Shown here one piece after another: positions 7,754 to 13,470 of a stretch of DNA of 14,866 nucleotides (positions are counted from its first letter, which is position 1; each line of letters opens with the position of its first letter). The notes beneath the pieces are model-generated. The model did no database searches. It saw only the letters and a list, made by a program, of their open reading frames with translations, and had not been told where the DNA came from. Position numbers and translations under genes: made by a program. Origin of the DNA: an uncultured Oscillospiraceae bacterium (GTDB taxonomy: Bacteria > Bacillota_A > Clostridia > Oscillospirales > Oscillospiraceae); NCBI GenBank assembly GCA_900757695.1, contig CAAEOU010000030.1, positions 1 to 14,866 on the forward strand, written 5' to 3'.

Positions 7754-8269
7754 TTAGATATGATACTTGGGCAGCTGCTCCTCCGCATAGGCGATATAAT
7801 GGCCCACACTGAGGGTGATGCCTTCGATGTCCTTATCGTTCAGTTGACGGACTACACGCCCGGGGACGCCCATGACCATAGAGTGGGGCGGAATCACCGT
7901 ATTCGGGGACACCACAGCCCCTGCAGCTACAATACTGCCGGTGCCAATATGGCAGCCGTCCAGCAGAATGGAGCCCATGCCGATGAGGCATCCGTCTTCC
8001 ACCGTGCAGGAGTGGATCAGCGCATTGTGCCCCACCACGCAGTTGTCACCAATCACAGTGGCGTTGCCGGTGGAGCAGTGCGCCACCGCATTGTCCTGAA
8101 TGCTGGTGTTTGCGCCGATCTTGATCTTGTCCACATCGCCACGGAGCACTGCGCCATACCAGATAGAGGCGTTTTCCCCAATCTCCACATCGCCGATCAC
8201 AGACGCATCCTCGGCCACATAGCCCCCATTTATTTTCGGGGTTAATTCCTTATACTCTTTCAGCAGCAT
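7754..8269 (-). CDS. gamma-carbonic-anhydrase-like hexapeptide-repeat protein
   Basis: The 171-residue protein is a left-handed beta-helix built from hexapeptide repeats (IGDVEI, IGENAS, IGANTS, IGDNCV and so on). It keeps the gamma-carbonic anhydrase set: Arg43 and Asp45 (VLRGD), Gln58 and Asp59 (IQDN) and metal-ligand His64, His81 and His86 (AVAHCS, VGHNALIHS). The family forms trimers with metal between subunits and belongs to the CamH/YrdA subgroup, which lacks the acidic loop of Cam. Reversible CO2 hydration is possible, but many members of this subgroup are inactive or uncharacterised. A weak AGGTGA lies 7 bases before ATG 8269. It is 29 bases after the hydrolase stop and sits mid-operon. 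Confidence 0.88.
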   Translation of the reverse strand: MLLKEYKELTPKINGGYVAEDASVIGDVEIGENASIWYGAVLRGDVDKIKIGANTSIQDNAVAHCSTGNATVIGDNCVVGHNALIHSCTVEDGCLIGMGSILLDGCHIGTGSIVAAGAVVSPNTVIPPHSMVMGVPGRVVRQLNDKDIEGITLSVGHYIAYAEEQLPKYHI

Positions 8270-8298
8270 TGATGCTTCACCTGAATCCTTTCATTGCG

Positions 8299-9204
8299 TC
8301 ATCCATTCATTCGGAAGGCCGGAACGCCCATGTGGGCCCGATCCTTGGCCAGTGATTTCATATTTTCCTGAGGCACATCCAGCTCCGGCGTACCAAACAC
8401 CTGTCCCAGCCATTCTCTGCAGTCCGTAAACCACCGGGCTACATGGGCATTCTCCCGCACCGGATCCCCAAGGGAAGATGCCGGTGCTGCCAGAGCGCAG
8501 GCATGGGCCCCGTCCATATAGGTATGGCACTCAAAGGGAACGTTCTGCTCTGCCAGCGCCGCCATCAGCTTCAGGCCATGCTCCACAGGGACCATCTTAT
8601 CATGATATATATTCCATAGGAACACCGGTGGTGTGTGCGGCCCCACCCACTTCTCTGCGGAAGCAATATCCCGGAGCTGCTCCATCGTTCGGTTTCCCCG
8701 CAGGAGTGCATACATATCCCCCTGTCCCTGAATATCCACGGTAATGCAGGGGTAGCCAAGGATCAGCGCATTGGGCTTTCCCTCTTCTCCGGTGCAGCCG
8801 GATGCGCAGCGGACATCCTCCCGATTCCACATGGTTCCCGCACAGGCCGCCACATGGCCGCCTGCGGAGAAGCCGCACAGCGCCAGCTTGTCAGGATTCT
8901 GCCCCCACTTGGCGCTTTTCTCACGGATCAGCTTCAGTGCCCGGCATACATCCGCCGCAGAATTGGGAAATGCCGCATGATCCCCAATGGAATAACGCAG
9001 CAGATATGCATTGTACCCAGCTGCCGCAAAGGCAGCCGCCACAGGCTCTCCCTCGCTGGTGCCATGATAGAGGTAAGCGCCCCCGGGCAGCACCACAACA
9101 CCGCCCCGGCTGGGATAATGCCCCTGTACCGTAGTCCAGTGCTGGATATACGTATAGAGCATCACTCGATGATCGCCATAGAGATCTATTTTTTCACAGA
9201 TCAT
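8299..9204 (-). CDS. alpha/beta hydrolase, acetyl-esterase/lipase family
   Basis: The 301-residue protein has the alpha/beta hydrolase layout of small esterases such as acetyl xylan or carboxyl esterases. The oxyanion region reads VVVLPGGAY (36-44), where many relatives have HGG. The nucleophile elbow is GFSAGG with Ser113. Asp202 (NIYHDKMVP) and His234 (DGAHA) are placed to complete the triad. No signal peptide is visible, so it is likely cytoplasmic. Substrate is unknown; short acyl esters are typical. The start ATG 9204 follows the radical SAM stop after 3 bases, with AAGG inside that gene's end, so the two are co-translated. Confidence 0.87.
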   Translation of the reverse strand: MICEKIDLYGDHRVMLYTYIQHWTTVQGHYPSRGGVVVLPGGAYLYHGTSEGEPVAAAFAAAGYNAYLLRYSIGDHAAFPNSAADVCRALKLIREKSAKWGQNPDKLALCGFSAGGHVAACAGTMWNREDVRCASGCTGEEGKPNALILGYPCITVDIQGQGDMYALLRGNRTMEQLRDIASAEKWVGPHTPPVFLWNIYHDKMVPVEHGLKLMAALAEQNVPFECHTYMDGAHACALAAPASSLGDPVRENAHVARWFTDCREWLGQVFGTPELDVPQENMKSLAKDRAHMGVPAFRMNG

Positions 9205-9207
9205 GTT

Positions 9208-10092
9208 TTACACACCTTCCAGAGAAAAATCCGGCAAATATTCATCTGTGGCTGCTGAAGGCTCCTGTAAAAATCCATCCTCCAGCCCCAGCATATACAT
9301 CCAGTCCACCACAGCCTCATACTCTTCCTGCGTCACGGTTCGGTCAAAGGGCGGGATCTGCTTCGCCCGCCCGGAGGGGACATACTGCGCCATGAGGCTC
9401 AGCAGTACGCTGCCTTTGGGGAAGTGCTCGGCAATATAGTCCAGCACCTTCAGGCTATTCTGCACATGGCCGGGCAGAACCAGATGGCGAATGATCACGC
9501 CGCTGGTCATCATGCCGCCTTCATCATACCGGGGCGGCCCCACCTGCCGCAGCATCTCATCAATGGCCTTACAGGCCACCGGGAAATAGTCCGGTGCGCC
9601 GCACAGCTGCTGCGCAAGCTCCCGCTCCGCAAATTTGAGGTCCGGCAGATAGATCTGAATCTTCCCTTCCAGCTGCCGAAGGGTCTCTACCCGCTCATAG
9701 CCCCCGCAGTTGTATACCACCGGCACCGGAAGCTTTGGCTCCAGCGCCGGAAGGATCTCCGGCAGGAAGTGGGTCGGCGTTACCAGATTGATATTGCGGG
9801 CCCCCTGTTCAATCAGTTCCTTGAAGATCTCCCGAAGGCGCCGGGTGGTGATTTCCTTGCCAAAGCGTTCCTGACTGATCTTACTGTTCTGACAGAAGGC
9901 ACAGCCCAGCGAGCAGCCGGAAAAGAACACTGCGCCCGAGCCGCTCTCTCCCGAAATGGGCGGCTCCTCCCAGAAATGGAGGGCCGCCCGGGCCGCATGG
10001 AGCCTTGCAGGCATTCCACAGAAGCCCAATTCCCCCTGCTCCCGTTGAGCGCCGCACATTCTGGGACATAGCTGACAGCCTTGCCGCTCCAT
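9208..10092 (-). CDS. PflA/PflX-like radical SAM protein (COG1313 type)
   Basis: The 294-residue protein resembles pyruvate-formate-lyase-activating-enzyme-like radical SAM proteins of the PflX/COG1313 group. The SAM cluster motif is CSLGCAFC (Cys60, Cys64, Cys67). An N-terminal four-cysteine set, CQLCPRMC plus GFCG (Cys6, 9, 13, 25), probably binds a second Fe-S cluster. Also typical of this group are NINLVTPTHFLPEILPAL (100-117) and VVYNCGGYE. Despite the name, its target is unknown, and no glycyl-radical enzyme is next to it. The start ATG at 10092 overlaps the stop of the NBP35-like gene by one base (TAATG), which suggests the P-loop protein could supply it with Fe-S clusters. Its stop is 3 bases before the hydrolase start. 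Confidence 0.88.
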   Translation of the reverse strand: MERQGCQLCPRMCGAQREQGELGFCGMPARLHAARAALHFWEEPPISGESGSGAVFFSGCSLGCAFCQNSKISQERFGKEITTRRLREIFKELIEQGARNINLVTPTHFLPEILPALEPKLPVPVVYNCGGYERVETLRQLEGKIQIYLPDLKFAERELAQQLCGAPDYFPVACKAIDEMLRQVGPPRYDEGGMMTSGVIIRHLVLPGHVQNSLKVLDYIAEHFPKGSVLLSLMAQYVPSGRAKQIPPFDRTVTQEEYEAVVDWMYMLGLEDGFLQEPSAATDEYLPDFSLEGV

Positions 10093-11006
10093 TACTTTGC
10101 CAGCAGCTCCGCTACGCTGTCAAGCTCCGGCACCTGAGCATCTGCGATCCGGCCAAAGTCCGCCATCACAGACAACTCCAGACTCAGAGGCACCGAGGCC
10201 AGCAGCGGCAGATCCAGCGCCTTGGCATGCTCCTTCGGATCTGTGCCCAGCCGCACCTGACCATCCTCCAGCGCAATGACCGTTTTGTTCTCCACCACGC
10301 CCAGTACCGGGATCATGATCATCCGCATGAGGTTGACCGATTTCTTTGCAAGGAAATCGCACAGATCCGAGGGATTCGCCACGCACACCGCTCCATCGAA
10401 TGGAATGATGGTGCCGATCTGCAGGGGAACGTCACCCACCCCAGAGGGCATATCCACCAGGATGAAGTCCAGATCCTCCGGCCACTTTACGTTCAGATAG
10501 AAATACAACGCACCCTCGGCAATGTCCTTTCCATAGCTGAGAAGCGGCTGGGTGGCGTCCTTTTCCACGTTGCCCATGGATATAAACTGTACGCCGCTGT
10601 CGGCAGTCATGGGGATGAGCTGCTTGGAATCGGAATTGCAGGGCTCTACCTTGCCATAGAGATAATGGATTGAGGGATTTTCCAGATCGGCATCCAGAAT
10701 GGCAACCTTTTTCCCCATCTTCTGAAGCTTATCTGCCAGAAGGCAGGTCACGACCGACTTTCCGGTGCCGCCCTTGCCGCTGAATACGGCTACGATCCGC
10801 TGGGCCTTTTTGGGGGTCTTACCCTCCACCTGCTGGGTGTCATTCTCAGCCTTTTTCTGATTTTTGCTGTCACAGGTACTGCTGCAGGAGCTGCAGTTGC
10901 CGCTGCAAGAGGAAAAATCCCCGCCAAAGGCCTCAAAATCCGCCATATATTTCATATATTTTGCTTCATGCTCCGCCTGAAGCTTTTTCTGCTCTTCGTT
11001 GGTCAT
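10092..11006 (-). CDS. Mrp/NBP35-family P-loop Fe-S carrier protein
   Basis: The 304-residue protein is a cytosolic MinD/Mrp-type ATPase of the kind that binds and transfers [4Fe-4S] clusters to apo-proteins. It has the deviant Walker A SGKGGTGKS (76-84, signature Lys78), a second motif ILDADLENPS (103-112) and LVDMPSGVGD (183-192). The N-terminal tail has an NBP35-like cysteine set, Cys34-x3-Cys38-x2-Cys41-x3-Cys45, followed by a Lys-rich linker. The conserved CPxC of Mrp/NBP35, expected soon after ENxx, is missing: the region reads VVENKTVIALEDGQ with no cysteine. The start is ATG 11006 with AAGGAAA upstream. It opens the seven-gene operon and is coupled to the radical SAM gene. Confidence 0.85.
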   Translation of the reverse strand: MTNEEQKKLQAEHEAKYMKYMADFEAFGGDFSSCSGNCSSCSSTCDSKNQKKAENDTQQVEGKTPKKAQRIVAVFSGKGGTGKSVVTCLLADKLQKMGKKVAILDADLENPSIHYLYGKVEPCNSDSKQLIPMTADSGVQFISMGNVEKDATQPLLSYGKDIAEGALYFYLNVKWPEDLDFILVDMPSGVGDVPLQIGTIIPFDGAVCVANPSDLCDFLAKKSVNLMRMIMIPVLGVVENKTVIALEDGQVRLGTDPKEHAKALDLPLLASVPLSLELSVMADFGRIADAQVPELDSVAELLAK

Positions 11007-11039
11007 AGTTCTATTTCCTTTCTATGATTCTTTGGGCTT

Positions 11040-11068
11040 AGTATACCATAATTCCTGAAAATCCTCAA
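11040..11068 (-). promoter_or_regulatory. promoter of the seven-gene minus-strand operon
   Basis: Reading the minus strand, TTGAGG (11068-11063, 4 of 6) and TATACT (11045-11040, 5 of 6) are separated by 17 bases, and a TG one base before the -10 makes it an extended -10. It lies about 35 bases upstream of the NBP35-like start, in a 174-base spacer shared with the divergent NTF2 operon. Confidence 0.68.
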
Positions 11069-11082
11069 CCATTCACAGAATT

Positions 11083-11110
11083 ATAACCCAAGGTTATTGA
11101 ATATACACAA
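11083..11110. promoter_or_regulatory. candidate operators between the divergent promoters
   Basis: A perfect inverted repeat, ATAACC-CAA-GGTTAT (11083-11097), is followed by an imperfect palindrome, TTGaaTATAcaCAA (11097-11110). Both lie between the two outward-facing promoters, where a shared regulator could act on both operons. No regulator gene is in the window. They could be chance symmetry in AT-rich DNA. Confidence 0.42.
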
Positions 11111-11116
11111 TCGGTA

Positions 11117-11146
11117 TTGGAACGCTTTTCTTATTTGTTGTATGAT
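11117..11146 (+). promoter_or_regulatory. promoter of the NTF2-like triplet
   Basis: TTGGAA (11117-11122, 4 of 6) and TATGAT (11141-11146, 5 of 6) are 18 bases apart. A second TATGAT at 11153-11158 could be an alternative -10. The first gene starts at 11181 with AGGAGG at 11168-11173, 7 bases before ATG. Confidence 0.6.
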
Positions 11147-11180
11147 AAGGTGTATGATTTTATAGATAGGAGGATCCCCT

Positions 11181-11909
11181 ATGACCTTGGAATTTCTGGT
11201 GGAGCGTTGGGAAGATCAGCGTACCATCAAAAACCTCATGGGAAAGTATGTAAACTGCCTGCTGCTGAATCGGCAGGGAGAAATCTTTGATTCCTTTTTC
11301 AGTAAAAAGGCCGACGTCTGCCTGACCTTTAACGACGGCAGCTATGTAGGCCCGGAGGCCATCCGCGGCTATTTTGATGCCATTGTCGCACGGAATCTGC
11401 TGTCTGCGCAGCTGCTGCAAAAGCGCCTGCCGGAAAAGCTCGGCAGCAAGTCCGATGAAGAGATCTATGGCATCGGCCCCTTCCACGTCAAGCCCCTGAC
11501 TGCTCCGGTCATCGAAGTGGCCGAGGATGGCGAGACCGCCAAGGGCCTGTGGTTCTGCTTGGGATGCAACGCCGAAGTCACCACCCGCGGCCCGGAGGCC
11601 AGCTGGACTTGGGGCTATTTCGCCGTTGACTTCACCTATGAAGACGACGACTGGAAGATTTGGCATCTCCAATATCTCAATGATGTGGATTCTCTCTGCG
11701 GCCAGAGCTGGGGCAAGAATGTGACTCCCTACCCCGAAGACGATGCATTCGCCCCGCTGAAGGACTTTGAACTGCCCCCCTACACCGTAACCGAAACAGT
11801 GCGTCCTCTTTACTCCGTTGATCGTCCGCTTACAGAAGCGCCCCGAATCCCGGAGCCCTATGACACCTTTGCTAACACGTTTTCCTATGGGAAGGAGGTC
11901 TCTGCATGA
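11181..11909 (+). CDS. NTF2/SnoaL-like protein, paralogue 1
   Basis: The 242-residue protein has an NTF2-like cone fold (SnoaL, ketosteroid isomerase and BaiE superfamily) over about residues 5-170. An N-terminal helix contains KYVNCLLLNRQGEIFDSFF (Tyr23). SYVGPEAIRGYF (54-65) is next, and the pocket strand GPFHVKPLTAPVIEV has His102. GETAKGLWFC is next (117-126), and the core closes with DWKIWHLQYL (Trp158, His162). A C-terminal extension of about 70 residues ends in PEPYDTFANTFSY (224-236). No signal peptide is seen. His102 aligns with the pocket histidine used by BaiE and scytalone dehydratase, so lyase, isomerase or dehydratase chemistry is plausible. Unlike its two neighbours it has no Asp in the first helix after Tyr23. 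Its stop overlaps the next start (ATGA), so the genes are coupled. Substrate is unknown. Confidence 0.8.
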   Translation: MTLEFLVERWEDQRTIKNLMGKYVNCLLLNRQGEIFDSFFSKKADVCLTFNDGSYVGPEAIRGYFDAIVARNLLSAQLLQKRLPEKLGSKSDEEIYGIGPFHVKPLTAPVIEVAEDGETAKGLWFCLGCNAEVTTRGPEASWTWGYFAVDFTYEDDDWKIWHLQYLNDVDSLCGQSWGKNVTPYPEDDAFAPLKDFELPPYTVTETVRPLYSVDRPLTEAPRIPEPYDTFANTFSYGKEVSA

Positions 11910-12622
11910 ACGCGCCAAACTTTACTGATCTTCAGCTGATGCAGCGGGTATGGGACGTTGAGCAGGTCAAAAAGCTGGCCGCCAAGCGCTGCTACTATAT
12001 CGCCAACGACTGGCGGGAGAAGGAGCTCTCCGAGCTCTGGGTCACCGGTGAGGACGCCAAGAAAACCGCTTCCTTTGGCCGCAACTGGGGCTACTACATC
12101 GGCATGGATGCCATCCGGGATTATTATGTCAACGCCCACAATGACAAGATCGCTCAGCTGCCCGGGGCCAACCGTGGAGACGGCTGCCTGTTCCACCACC
12201 CCATCTCCACAGGTCTCGTTCAGGAGGCCTTTGACGGAAAAACTGCCCGGGGCCTCTGGTACTGCATCTCCCAGGAGACGCTGCCCACCTCCAACACCGA
12301 GGCGGACGCCCGCTGGTATATGGAAAAGCTGGCCATTGACTTTCTGAAGGAGGACGGCCAGTGGAAGATCTGGCATGTGGTAATCGCCACAGACCTCCAG
12401 AGCGAGGCCGGCGCAAACTATATGGAACAGCCTGTCGACCTGCCCGATACGGACAATGCCGCCTATGTGGAATTTGGCACGCCCACCCTGTCCATGCGGG
12501 TCCACAACGAGCGCTATAACTGGCTGGACAACTATCCCCCGGCTCCGGTCCCCTATGAAACCTTCAACGAGGACAACAGCTACGGCCCCGAGGGCCATCC
12601 AGACTACTGGGAGGTGGACTAA
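11906..12622 (+). CDS. NTF2/SnoaL-like protein, paralogue 2
   Basis: The 238-residue protein is clearly homologous to its neighbours. Matching landmarks are KRCYYIANDWREKELSELW (Tyr30/31, Asp35), YYIGMDAIRDYY (63-74), CLFHHPISTGLV (His97/98), GKTARGLWYC (111-120), QWKIWHVVI (Trp153, His157) and the C-terminal PVPYETFNEDNSY (214-226). The Tyr/Asp/His set resembles the catalytic group of NTF2-fold dehydratases such as BaiE (recalled as Tyr30, Asp35, His83), but a counterpart of BaiE Asp106 is not obvious. The protein is about 70 residues longer than BaiE because of the tail. It begins at ATG 11906, four bases overlapping the previous gene, with GGAGG at the end of that gene. No secretion signal is visible. 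Confidence 0.8.
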   Translation: MNAPNFTDLQLMQRVWDVEQVKKLAAKRCYYIANDWREKELSELWVTGEDAKKTASFGRNWGYYIGMDAIRDYYVNAHNDKIAQLPGANRGDGCLFHHPISTGLVQEAFDGKTARGLWYCISQETLPTSNTEADARWYMEKLAIDFLKEDGQWKIWHVVIATDLQSEAGANYMEQPVDLPDTDNAAYVEFGTPTLSMRVHNERYNWLDNYPPAPVPYETFNEDNSYGPEGHPDYWEVD

Positions 12623-12623
12623 C

Positions 12624-13403
12624 ATGAGAAAGAAGCATCTTGATCTCCATCAGCGGGTTCTCAACGCCGCTGCCAGCCAGCAGGTAGAAAACGTTAAGGC
12701 GCAGCACACCTATCTCCATGGCCGTGCCGATGCTGCCGGTGAATGGGGCCAGATCTGGAGCCGGAACGACTGGTGCTCCTGGGGTCATATTTTTGGCCGC
12801 ATGCGCGGCTGGGAGCAGGTCTGGAAGGGTTCCGTCACCTCCTATGACAACATGGCCATGCAGAACTCCCTGAATGTGCAGAAGATCTATCCCGAGATTG
12901 GTGGACACGACCCTCGTCCTCTCATGGAGGCATCTGTCCACACCCTGTTTACGGACATCATCGAGGTAGCCGATGACGGAAAATCTGCCCGGGGCAGCTT
13001 TATCACTCCCGGCGTGATCTTCTGCCGTCTCAACCGCCACGAGTATCCCTATTGCAACGTTCTCTGGGAGCGCTACGGCTCTGATTTCGTGCTGGAGCAT
13101 GGCCGCTGGCTGTACCTCCATGAGCAGGTCTGCCCGGATATCATGGGCAAGCTGGACATGACAAACTTTGCCCACGATGACTATGAGCGCCTCACTGCAC
13201 CTGTAGAGAAGGGCATTGGCCCTGTGACGCTGGGACAGGATCCTGACGTAACGGATCCCGGCCCCCTGCACCTCCCCTATAGCGTGATCATGCCCCCCCA
13301 GAACACCGTACCGTGGCCCGAGCCCTATGAGACTCTGGACAATGAGCACAGCTACACTCCGGTGAAAACTGCCGCAGAGATTGCCGCAGAACAGTCCAAG
13401 TAA
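12624..13403 (+). CDS. NTF2/SnoaL-like protein, paralogue 3
   Basis: The 259-residue protein is the most divergent of the three but keeps the same landmarks: HTYLHGRADAAGEWGQIW (Tyr30, Asp36), EASVHTLFTDIIEV (His106), GKSARGSF (119-126), GRWLYLHEQV (Trp162, His166) and the tail motif PEPYETLDNEHSY (232-244). The start ATG 12624 lies one base after the previous stop, with GGAGG 9 bases upstream. The same reading frame extends back to 12456 but only within paralogue 2. An insertion around residues 60-95 and a longer linker (170-230) distinguish it. It ends in a short Ala/Glu helix-like tail. A strong terminator follows. Role is unknown; a subunit of a heteromeric enzyme with paralogues 1 and 2 is the simplest reading of this arrangement. 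Confidence 0.78.
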   Translation: MRKKHLDLHQRVLNAAASQQVENVKAQHTYLHGRADAAGEWGQIWSRNDWCSWGHIFGRMRGWEQVWKGSVTSYDNMAMQNSLNVQKIYPEIGGHDPRPLMEASVHTLFTDIIEVADDGKSARGSFITPGVIFCRLNRHEYPYCNVLWERYGSDFVLEHGRWLYLHEQVCPDIMGKLDMTNFAHDDYERLTAPVEKGIGPVTLGQDPDVTDPGPLHLPYSVIMPPQNTVPWPEPYETLDNEHSYTPVKTAAEIAAEQSK

Positions 13404-13418
13404 CCTCCGAGATTACAA

Positions 13419-13455
13419 GCTCCGCCGTGAATCCCATTCGGGTTCACGGCGGAGC
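13419..13455 (+). terminator. intrinsic terminator of the NTF2-like operon
   Basis: Perfect 13-base arms, GCTCCGCCGTGAA (13419-13431) and TTCACGGCGGAGC (13443-13455), enclose a loop that can pair further (CCC with GGG). ATTTTTCATTTTT follows on the + strand, so it is a strong rho-independent terminator in that direction. For the minus-strand flavoenzyme ending at 13471 it gives a hairpin but only a weak T tail. Confidence 0.93.
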
Positions 13456-13470
13456 ATTTTTCATTTTTAA

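Noticed and set aside
63..13349. Long open frames lie antisense to nearly every gene (for example opposite modA, modB, the lysozyme and all three NTF2-like genes).
   Set aside because: They mirror genes with strong family motifs, have no consistent ribosome binding sites, and follow from GC-rich codon choice that avoids TTA, CTA and TCA codons. Their translations are low-complexity or lack recognisable domains.
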